36,443 nt of DNA from Methanobacteriota archaeon (lineage in GTDB: Archaea > Thermoplasmatota > Poseidoniia > Poseidoniales > Thalassarchaeaceae), in contig PANM01000025.1 in the NCBI GenBank assembly GCA_002708385.1, positions 1-36,443 of the forward strand. Reading direction: 5' to 3'. The translations under genes and the position numbers were made by a program. Positions 17,918-25,751 of the stretch are shown here, one piece after another (positions within the stretch are counted from its first letter, which is position 1; every line of letters begins with the position of its first letter). A model generated the notes under the pieces. The model was not told the DNA's origin, ran no database searches, and saw only the letters and a list, made by a program, of their open reading frames with translations.

Positions 17918-20185
17918 TCAGCATTCGCCGATGTATGATCCGGAGACCTTCGCCAACTTATCCCAGTTGAAGAAATAGTCTCCACCAATTGCATCGTATG
18001 CAGGTGGGCACATGTGGTCAGCACCGACTCCTACACCAGCATACTGGCCTAGTAGAGCCATTGTTGGTGAGGTGACCCAGAGGTCGTATGCATCTGCATA
18101 TAATTGCTCTCGAGCATCCGAGTCTTGTTCCTTCCTAGCATCTAGCAGAATTTCGTCCAATGCATCATTCTCGAAGTAACCATGGTAGGCGTCTCCACCA
18201 ATGTCAGCGCTTCCTGCGAATGGTGACCAGTAGTTATCTGGGTCCAAGTAGTCAGGTCCCCAGCCGATTACCCAAAGGTCCCACTTTCCATAGATATAGT
18301 TGTCAATCACAGTTGCCCAAGGCTGATCTGCGTTGTCATTTGCTATACCGATGGACTCTAGGGCAGGTCCCCAAAGTTGAGCGACAGCGATTCTTTGGTC
18401 GTTACCAGTGTTTGTTAGAATTCTCAACAAGTTAGGTAGGCGACACTCATCACCATCACGGTCTGCCTCTGCAACTACTGTTGGTGCTCCGGTTAGAGTT
18501 AGAGAAGCACAGTCGTATTGGCGGATGAATCCTGCATCATCGAGGATTGTTTCTGCGTATGCGAGGTCGTAGGTGAACACTTCGTACTGAGTATCATCGT
18601 AAGGGAATCCAGTTGGAATTGGGCCGTAAATTGGTATCAATTCACCCTTGTATGCTTCAGTGTGGATTGTGTCATAGTCTAGAGTGTAGCTCAATGCTTG
18701 TCTTACAGCAGAGGTACTTAGTACGTTACAATCGTTGGTTCCGTTGTTGTTACAGTCGTGATTCTTGATGTAATCTGTTTCTCCATCGGCCATGTCTGCC
18801 TTTGGCTTGAAGTTGTATGGAACATTCACAACACTGTATGTTTGGCGGTAAGTGCAGCGGAAGCCATCCTTACCATTTGCATTTGGAAGATCTTCCATGT
18901 TATTACAGAATTCAGTCTTCTGAGCAGATGGGATGTATGCTCGGTCGACTTCACCGTCTTGTAGAGCAAGTACACGTGTCTGAGTCTCTTCAACTAGGTC
19001 AACAACAACTCTGTTGATGTTGAAATCAGACTCTTCCCAGTACATCCAGTTTGGCTCCATTACCAAGCGAGTACCACGAGCCCATTGCGAGACCATGTAG
19101 GCGTTTGTTCCAGCGCCAACCTGTGCCTCATCCATGAATTCATGACAGAAATCATCGGAAGACTCGTCAACATCTGTTGTGTTTACATCATCTTCTACGA
19201 TTACTCTGTTAGCCTCACATAGATCTGAGTTGATTACAGATCCAACAGTGTATGCGATTGTTGCTACGAATGCAGCAGATGGGTCGTAAATCTCTACAGA
19301 GAATGAATAATCATCGATAACATTCAATTTCTCGCCGCCCCAATCATCGTGGTTGCCATCTGCGTCGTTACAGTCGAAAGACTGAGTTAGAATCCAGTTG
19401 ACTCCGGAGGATGGTGCACCCATTCCAATAACACGGCACCATGAATATACTGCATCGGTGGAGGTCATGTGATCTCCATTGCTAAAGTATACATCATCAC
19501 GTAGATCGAAAGTGTAGGTTAAGCCATCAGCACTGACACTGTGTCCAGTTGCCAATCGAGGAACGATTATCGAACCTCCGTCACCATCTCCTTCGTATCG
19601 GTATAGTGTGTCATAAACGTTTGAAATAACATCTCCAGACGCTGAATCATAAGCGTCCGCAGGATCGTGAGTGTCTGCCTCACCAATCGTCATGTCTGTC
19701 ATTTCACAAGGGTTGTTTGTACCCAAGTCACGGCACTTTCGCGATACAGATAGGTTGTACCATGCATCGGAGAATGCCATTTCATCATTGGCGTATGCGG
19801 CCATAATGTCTCCTTGAGACATACCATAGTCGCAAGAGCCGTCATCTTCCTCAGCGGCGGAATTGTAGTTATTCGCGGCTTCGTCCATACAACCCATTAC
19901 GGTGTCAGGCATGGTGCAAGATCCATCATCACGGGTCGCAGCCGGGTTGTAGTTTGTTGCAGCAGGGTTAGTGCAACCATCTACAGGCTCGAAGCCCGGA
20001 TCATATTCACAAGATCCATCGTCCTTTGTGGCTTCAGAATTGTAGTTATTGGCGTCTGCATAAGTGCATCCCAATATTTCCACAACATCATCACCATCAT
20101 CATCATCATCTCCGCCGAGACATCCGGCAAGAGCTGACGCAATCATCAGCGTACACATCAATAAGGCTCTCATTTTAGAGTCCAT
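17918..20185 (-). CDS. Peptide ABC transporter substrate-binding lipoprotein (SBP_bac_5) with three N-terminal Cys repeats
   Basis: Lipobox ASALAGC; three GCxxxxAxNYNxxAxxDDGSC repeats; DVYFSNGDHMTSTDAVYSWCR, VRQALSYTLDYDTI, WDLWVIGWGPDYLDPDNYWSPF. Confidence 0.93.
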   Translation of the reverse strand: MDSKMRALLMCTLMIASALAGCLGGDDDDDGDDVVEILGCTYADANNYNSEATKDDGSCEYDPGFEPVDGCTNPAATNYNPAATRDDGSCTMPDTVMGCMDEAANNYNSAAEEDDGSCDYGMSQGDIMAAYANDEMAFSDAWYNLSVSRKCRDLGTNNPCEMTDMTIGEADTHDPADAYDSASGDVISNVYDTLYRYEGDGDGGSIIVPRLATGHSVSADGLTYTFDLRDDVYFSNGDHMTSTDAVYSWCRVIGMGAPSSGVNWILTQSFDCNDADGNHDDWGGEKLNVIDDYSFSVEIYDPSAAFVATIAYTVGSVINSDLCEANRVIVEDDVNTTDVDESSDDFCHEFMDEAQVGAGTNAYMVSQWARGTRLVMEPNWMYWEESDFNINRVVVDLVEETQTRVLALQDGEVDRAYIPSAQKTEFCNNMEDLPNANGKDGFRCTYRQTYSVVNVPYNFKPKADMADGETDYIKNHDCNNNGTNDCNVLSTSAVRQALSYTLDYDTIHTEAYKGELIPIYGPIPTGFPYDDTQYEVFTYDLAYAETILDDAGFIRQYDCASLTLTGAPTVVAEADRDGDECRLPNLLRILTNTGNDQRIAVAQLWGPALESIGIANDNADQPWATVIDNYIYGKWDLWVIGWGPDYLDPDNYWSPFAGSADIGGDAYHGYFENDALDEILLDARKEQDSDAREQLYADAYDLWVTSPTMALLGQYAGVGVGADHMCPPAYDAIGGDYFFNWDKLAKVSGSYIGEC

Positions 20186-20361
20186 CCTCAGAATGGAGTC
20201 TATGGTTCATATATAGTCTATCCCTTTATTGCTCATCAAAATCGAGTTTTGCTAATTAAGTATTATAAATAACACCTAGTGTTTGTTAAATCTCTACTTG
20301 AAATTTAATAATTTCATCGGCGGAAAAAACCATTGTTTTTGATTAAAAATAATTGAAATTG

Positions 20362-20438
20362 TGGTGGACGTGCCGAGATTTGAACTCGGGGCCTCTTCCA
20401 TGCCAAGGAAGCGCGCTTCCAAGCTGCGCCACACGCCC
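20362..20438 (-). tRNA. tRNA-Ala (GGC), 3' CCA encoded
   Basis: Minus strand GGGCGTG...CTTCC-TTGGCAT-GGAAG...GAGTTCAAATCTC...CACGTCC-A-CCA; anticodon GGC. Confidence 0.92.
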
Positions 20439-20491
20439 AGTGAGATTCCGACCTGCGACGGCCATTTAAGGAGAACTGAGCAGGACGGACC

Positions 20492-21040
20492 ATGAGTGGA
20501 GGGGGCATAACTGCAAGTCCGAATGAACCCCCAAATCTGCCTGAGGGAATACTCGAAGACTTAACCTCGAGATTAACTCGTGATGATGCGCCATTCCTTC
20601 GTTACCTTGCTAAAGAATTATCATTGCAATGGGCCAAATCTTCTGACAATAGATTGGGATATACTCGGTTCGAATATGACCATCATGAATTGTTTAGAAG
20701 GAGACGATTGAGAAGCTCCCCAGGACCGATTACAATTGCCCTTCATCCTCGATTGAGGGATGATGAAAAATTGTATTTGCACACACTTGTTCATGAGTTA
20801 CTTCATGCTGCTGGGTTAGTGGATCATGGAAATAGGCACCAGGAGCTAGTACACCAGATTGCTCCTGCTCCAAAATTATCGGAATCAGTTGTTTTGAGGA
20901 GCATGCGAGAAGAAGTACTTGCAGGATTGCCAGAACAATCTTGGATTTGTGGCGAGTGTGGTCATACTTGGGAAAGAAGAAGAGTCTCATTACCCCAGCG
21001 ATGTCCAAAGTGCGCCCGTCCATTCAGCGTTCGTAAATGA
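20492..21040 (+). CDS. SprT-like zinc metalloprotease with C-terminal zinc ribbon
   Basis: HTLVHELLHAAGLVDHGNRHQELV (HExxH) and CGECGHTWERRRVSLPQRCPKC. Confidence 0.85.
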   Translation: MSGGGITASPNEPPNLPEGILEDLTSRLTRDDAPFLRYLAKELSLQWAKSSDNRLGYTRFEYDHHELFRRRRLRSSPGPITIALHPRLRDDEKLYLHTLVHELLHAAGLVDHGNRHQELVHQIAPAPKLSESVVLRSMREEVLAGLPEQSWICGECGHTWERRRVSLPQRCPKCARPFSVRK

Positions 21041-21099
21041 ATTAGAAGTTGAATAGGCTGGCAAAACCACCATGAACTCATTACCTCCAAGGTAGCCCC

Positions 21100-21840
21100 A
21101 TGGCCTTGCCGCCAACTCCTGAAGAGGTAACCTCCTGGATTGATGGTTTCATCGCAGAAACCTTCCCTACCTTGATGGCAATTATTGCTATTGCAGCATA
21201 TTCAGGTTTTGTTTTCATGTTCTACCGATTATTGGCTAGGCGTGATATTCTAAATCTTGATTTGAGCAAATATGACCAATCTATGGGGGGAAGAATTCGT
21301 GCATTTTTCAAGACTGGGGCTTGGTTGATTCAATATGCTTTGGCAATCCCAATTCTTATTGCCTTCTGGACAGTTGTAATGGCTGTAATTCTAACATTGT
21401 TAGCAGATGGTAATGACCATGCAAGAAACGCCCTCATCTCAACATCTGTGGTTGGCTCGGTGCGTATTCTTTCTTATTGGACTGAGGATTTGTCTCGAGA
21501 TGTTGCCAAGATGCTACCCTTCGCAGTTCTAGGTGTATTCTTAGTTGGCTCAACTTCGGTTGAATTTAATGAATTTGAAGAACTCATAGAAAATCGTACT
21601 GAATTGGCAAAGTCTTATCTTAACAGTCTAATTTTACTTTCAATCCTAGAAACCGTTTTGAGGATTTATCATGGATTTAGAGAATTGATTGGTGGACAAC
21701 GAAGAGTGAATAAGAAATTGAAGAAAATCGCTAAGGTAACAGGTCGCTCAAAATCTGAAATTCGCGAAGACATGTTAGACGATGGAATTCTGAATTATAG
21801 TACAGATACAACTGATGATGAAGAGGATTCAACAGCTTGA
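21100..21840 (+). CDS. Membrane protein, unknown function
   Basis: 246-aa ORF with several hydrophobic helices and charged C-terminal tail. Confidence 0.7.
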   Translation: MALPPTPEEVTSWIDGFIAETFPTLMAIIAIAAYSGFVFMFYRLLARRDILNLDLSKYDQSMGGRIRAFFKTGAWLIQYALAIPILIAFWTVVMAVILTLLADGNDHARNALISTSVVGSVRILSYWTEDLSRDVAKMLPFAVLGVFLVGSTSVEFNEFEELIENRTELAKSYLNSLILLSILETVLRIYHGFRELIGGQRRVNKKLKKIAKVTGRSKSEIREDMLDDGILNYSTDTTDDEEDSTA

Positions 21841-21906
21841 TTGATAGAGAAAATCACTACCATTCGATGTGCAGGTTTCACAAAGGGGAAGGCCCGCGCT
21901 AGGGTT

Positions 21907-21983
21907 GGGTGCGTGGTGTAGTCTGGATATCATGCTGGCCTTCTAAGCCGGTGACCCGGGTTCGAATCCTGGCGCGCCCACCA
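21907..21983 (+). tRNA. tRNA-Arg (TCT), 3' CCA encoded
   Basis: GGGTGCG...CTGGC-CTTCTAA-GCCGG...GGGTTCGAATCCTGG...CGCGCCC-A-CCA; anticodon TCT. Confidence 0.93.
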
Positions 21984-22055
21984 CCATTTCCACGCTCCTA
22001 GTCCCGCATGGATTCACCGTTTACATCAAATACACCGAGCAGGTCGGCGCGCTGC

Positions 22056-22163
22056 ATGAAGCGAGGTTCCCGTGCGTGGAAGAAGGCTGGTAACCAACGC
22101 TGGAAGTGGCGAAAGAAGAAGCTGCGAAGGCGAAAGGCCGCTCGTAAGCAAGCTCGTCAGTGA
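22056..22163 (+). CDS. rpl41e: Ribosomal protein eL41 candidate (35 aa)
   Basis: ATG at 22056 gives MKRGSRAWKKAGNQRWKWRKKKLRRRKAARKQARQ, stop TGA; matches the KWRKKxxRRxKxxRKxxR core of eL41; upstream in-frame ATG at 22008 possible. Below ORF-track length cutoff. Confidence 0.75.
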   Translation: MKRGSRAWKKAGNQRWKWRKKKLRRRKAARKQARQ

Positions 22164-22187
22164 GACTATTCGTTTGATTATTTACGA

Positions 22188-22754
22188 CTAGGACTCGTCA
22201 GAACCATCCAAGCAATCAATCTCTCCGTCATTGACCCATTCGATTGGAATTTCTTCTCCACTTCCGCAAAGGAACCATTCTCCACTTGATTCTGGAGCGA
22301 TGAGAATCATTATGATCCAAAAGATTTGAGCCAGGATAGTAATTGAACCAGCGGCTACAGCTAGCCAAAAGCCAGCATTAACCATTCCTTTGTGCGAAGT
22401 GGCGGGGAACTGCTCGAGTTTGTTCCTATTCATGAAAGAAATAATTCCAGCAGGGATTACAATCAAAAGATTACATAGACCAAAAATTGGCAATCCAGCG
22501 GTACAAAAACCTGTGAAAAGTCCGATAGAACCTAAAACGACTGCAACAATTGCATAGGTGCCTAAACTACTATCATCACCATTGAAACTAACATCGGGGC
22601 CCTGACTGACAGTAGGCTCTCCCTGTAAGGTAGGAGAAGATGGCCTGACATTCCATTCGAATTCCCCCTCACAATATGGGCAAGCAAATTCTCCAGAGGC
22701 ATCGTCATCCAGTTCTATTTCCTCTTGACAATGCGGACAAAGAATTTCTACCAT
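22188..22754 (-). CDS. Zinc-ribbon membrane protein (DUF4190-like)
   Basis: MVEILCPHCQEEIELDDDASGEFACPYCEGEFEW plus TM helices. Confidence 0.75.
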   Translation of the reverse strand: MVEILCPHCQEEIELDDDASGEFACPYCEGEFEWNVRPSSPTLQGEPTVSQGPDVSFNGDDSSLGTYAIVAVVLGSIGLFTGFCTAGLPIFGLCNLLIVIPAGIISFMNRNKLEQFPATSHKGMVNAGFWLAVAAGSITILAQIFWIIMILIAPESSGEWFLCGSGEEIPIEWVNDGEIDCLDGSDES

Positions 22755-22822
22755 ATATCACTTGATTGAGGTCTAGCCTTTATTCCTTTTCCCGGCGAAC
22801 TATAATCGTAATTTCCCTAATC

Positions 22823-23485
22823 TCAGAGAGACGAGACGAGGTCAGCGACAACCGATGCAGGGTTCTCTGCCTTTGTAACTCCACTAGCCAGCAAAACACC
22901 AGTAGTCCCTAATTCAATTGCAGCGGCTACATCTGCACCATTCTTGACTCCAGCTCCACAAAGGATCCCTACTTGTTGGGAAATCTCCCTCACTGCCGCT
23001 GATGTGCCGCTAACTATTGAGGGGTCGGCAGTTGTAACAGAAATATCTCCACCAATTAACTCAGGGGGCTCAACCGCGACAAAATCGGGCTCTAATGCCG
23101 ACAATGCCCTAGCCTCATCGATATCTGCTGCGCAAGCGCATACAGTGAATCCTTCTGGGACTTGGTCAAGTAACATGGCCACATGTTCAATCTCAACTTT
23201 GTGTTCTGCATGATTAATCAAAGTCCCAGACGCACCTCTCTCGATTGCGGTAGAAGGGTGCAGCCAGCCTGTGAATGAGCCAAATCCTACTGGGTCTAGA
23301 TGTTGACACCAGACCTCTAAATTCGGTGCTGCAGCAACAACTGAACTAAGGTCAAAAGCAGATACTGCAACCACCATCCGAGCATTTGTCTCAACGCTCG
23401 CAATTGCTCTGGCTAAAGCTTCAGCACTGGCGCCATGTGCGGTCTCGTATGTCTTCAAATTGACCACAACTAGAGGTTGGTTCAC
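22823..23485 (-). CDS. tpiA: Triosephosphate isomerase, archaeal type
   Basis: VVNLKTYETAHG, VWCQHLDPVGFGSFTGWLHP, GTLINHAEHK, VAVEPPELIG, CGAGVKNGADVAAAIELGTTGVLLASGVTKA. Confidence 0.93.
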   Translation of the reverse strand: MNQPLVVVNLKTYETAHGASAEALARAIASVETNARMVVAVSAFDLSSVVAAAPNLEVWCQHLDPVGFGSFTGWLHPSTAIERGASGTLINHAEHKVEIEHVAMLLDQVPEGFTVCACAADIDEARALSALEPDFVAVEPPELIGGDISVTTADPSIVSGTSAAVREISQQVGILCGAGVKNGADVAAAIELGTTGVLLASGVTKAENPASVVADLVSSL

Positions 23486-23558
23486 AGCTATGCGAGAAGC
23501 ATTAACTCTTTGACGCTGACGGGGATTAATCCAATACCTAGCACTGATTCTTAAGGTT

Positions 23559-24872
23559 ATGGCAGGTAAGCCGGAATGGACTGAGCCAGTTCTTTCTGAG
23601 CATTACGAAACATCAAATCTCATCGACTTAGGTTGGCTAGAAAAATCAACTCGGCATCAATTCCGTTGGCGTACTCTAAAGGGACCTTGGGTGACTTCGA
23701 AAAGAAGAATAGCCTCAAAAAATTCTCTCGTAAAGGAATTCCAAGGCTCAATGCCAACCGATGTCTATGTATCTACATCCTCTTGGCTAGACCCAGTTAA
23801 CTTACCACGAATGAAAGATAACAAAAAACCGACACCTATCTTGCTCGATCATCTCGTTGTTTTTGACATTGACATGAGACCATTTTGTAAGAAAAAATTG
23901 GAAGTGGCGAGATTGGCAACATTAGACCTGAAAAATTGGTTAAGCGAAAATACCAAGTTAAAGATTCAACATATTTCGTTTTCAGGAAGCAAGGGATTCC
24001 ATTTAATCGCCAAAGATCCGAATCGTGATTTATTTGGCGAACCGGATCCGAAAATAAGGGAAGAAAAAGTCAGAGAGCAAAGGAAAGAATTGCTACAAAG
24101 AGTGTTGGATGCTGACCACCCAGTTGACCCCGTAGTCACTGCAGACACTCGGAGAATCATTCGTGTACCTGGAACTATTCACGGTTCTACAGGTTGGATT
24201 TGTAGTATTATTGAAGACGATTGGCTTGAGAAATCAGTAGAAGATTGGATAGAAAAAATACCAAGACATGATTTAGCAATCAAGATACCAAAGAATCCTC
24301 CATTTTCTTTACCCAAATTATCTCTTGGAAAGAAATTTACTAAATCACAAAATAAAGCAAAATATGAGTCTGAAGAATTCATCAGTGTGGAGGTAAGTAC
24401 ACATGTGCATGGAACAAAAAATCGTTCGGCCTTAATCACATACCTTCCCCTGAAATGGGGAGAGCCTAAACAAGCCATTTCTCGGGCTCAAGAGCATTTT
24501 GAAGAGTTAGATTTGGGGCCAGTGGCATATCTTGAGGATGGTAGAAATGTGCTTGCTATCATCCCTAGGGCTTTGCCTAGAGATTACTTAATCAGCAAAT
24601 TAAGCAAAATTGGACTGAATGGCTTTGCACATGATTTGAGAAGATTTGAGCATGCATGGGTTAGAGTTTCTGGAAGAATGGTAAGTGATAGTTGGGAATC
24701 AGAATTAGAGCCAATAACCGTCTTGGGATATGAGGCGAGTTCAAGATGTAAATTTCCATGGTCTTCGTCTCATTTGGATTTGTGCAAACGTCTAGGTTTG
24801 CCGATCAGAGTTGATTCCTCAGAGTTTGCAGGCTCTAAAGAAGCCGCGATAAGAGTCGCTGTCCGGCGCTGA
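23559..24872 (+). CDS. priS: Archaeal DNA primase small subunit-like protein (PriS/AEP)
   Basis: VVFDIDMRPF (DxD), ISFSGSKGFHLI, VDPVVTADTRRIIRVPGTIHGSTGW motifs of archaeal PriS. Confidence 0.8.
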   Translation: MAGKPEWTEPVLSEHYETSNLIDLGWLEKSTRHQFRWRTLKGPWVTSKRRIASKNSLVKEFQGSMPTDVYVSTSSWLDPVNLPRMKDNKKPTPILLDHLVVFDIDMRPFCKKKLEVARLATLDLKNWLSENTKLKIQHISFSGSKGFHLIAKDPNRDLFGEPDPKIREEKVREQRKELLQRVLDADHPVDPVVTADTRRIIRVPGTIHGSTGWICSIIEDDWLEKSVEDWIEKIPRHDLAIKIPKNPPFSLPKLSLGKKFTKSQNKAKYESEEFISVEVSTHVHGTKNRSALITYLPLKWGEPKQAISRAQEHFEELDLGPVAYLEDGRNVLAIIPRALPRDYLISKLSKIGLNGFAHDLRRFEHAWVRVSGRMVSDSWESELEPITVLGYEASSRCKFPWSSSHLDLCKRLGLPIRVDSSEFAGSKEAAIRVAVRR

Positions 24873-24937
24873 GTTTATGTTCTGTGTCGGTTTCCATCAA
24901 ATGTCCCAAAGAAGGAGCCCAGTGGGCAATGACTGCT

Positions 24938-25000
24938 GTTGCGTACCGCAACGTTCGTTTGGTACCTCACCGACCTCGGCGCCGGGACAGCGCCGAGGTC
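24938..25000. other. GC-rich intergenic hairpin cluster (possible structured RNA)
   Basis: GTTGCG-TAC-CGCAAC (24938-24952) and GACCTCGGCGC-CGGGACA-GCGCCGAGGTC (24972-25000), both perfect. Confidence 0.55.
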
Positions 25001-25019
25001 ATTCTAAGGAGCGACTAGT

Positions 25020-25751
25020 GTGGCTGTAGAAATCATATTAGCCATTATTTTGATGTTTTTTAGTGGAATATGGGCAGCAATCAAGTTTGTAGATGAGCAA
25101 ACAGATAACAAGTTAGTTTTCTTTATTCCTGCAGCATTGCTATCCTTGTTCGTACTTTCTGGAATTGGAGATGATTTTGCTTTCTTTGCATGTCTCTTAA
25201 CTTTCGGACCAATAATTGTGATGTTAGTGTATGTTGGCTTCCATCAAGGTACGGAAAAGGCCGTCAACTACGGACTCTCTCAAGGCAATACGCGACGGAT
25301 TCGAAGTCGAAAGGCACCTGATCTAAACAGAAAACTAGCACCCAGTTACATTCGAGCTTATGACAGATTGATAGGATATATTGAGGCTCGCGGGGGAGCG
25401 ATAAAATCTCGAGAAGATGGGATACACAGACTTTCAGAAATTTGGGGTGTCTCTGAGTCGGAAGTAGGGAGATTCTTTGATAGCCCCTATGTGATTAAGG
25501 TGCTTGACCTCAAGGAAGTAGTTGTTGAAGAAAATAAGCAAGAAGTCATCGGTGATGAATGGTGGGAAGAGGGCTACGAGGTCAAATCAGAAATCAAATC
25601 ATCAGTCAATTCTGAGACTGGAGATTTATGTGGCCATCCTGGATGTGGTACATCGGTAAGCGCATTCGATTTCAGGTGCTATACATGTCGAAATCGGTTT
25701 TGTCCTGAACATGCGGGATCAAGTATTGATTGTCAAAAATGTTCCAATTAA
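25020..25751 (+). CDS. TM protein with winged-helix-like middle and AN1-like zinc finger C-terminus
   Basis: Two or three N-terminal TM helices; C-terminus CGHPGCGTSVSAFDFRCYTCRNRFCPEHAGSSIDCQKC. Confidence 0.7.
   Translation: MAVEIILAIILMFFSGIWAAIKFVDEQTDNKLVFFIPAALLSLFVLSGIGDDFAFFACLLTFGPIIVMLVYVGFHQGTEKAVNYGLSQGNTRRIRSRKAPDLNRKLAPSYIRAYDRLIGYIEARGGAIKSREDGIHRLSEIWGVSESEVGRFFDSPYVIKVLDLKEVVVEENKQEVIGDEWWEEGYEVKSEIKSSVNSETGDLCGHPGCGTSVSAFDFRCYTCRNRFCPEHAGSSIDCQKCSN

Noticed and set aside
20095-20112. Trinucleotide tract (atcatcatcatc) near the SBP start
   Set aside because: Encodes the Asp-rich linker after the lipobox; low-complexity coding, not a repeat element.
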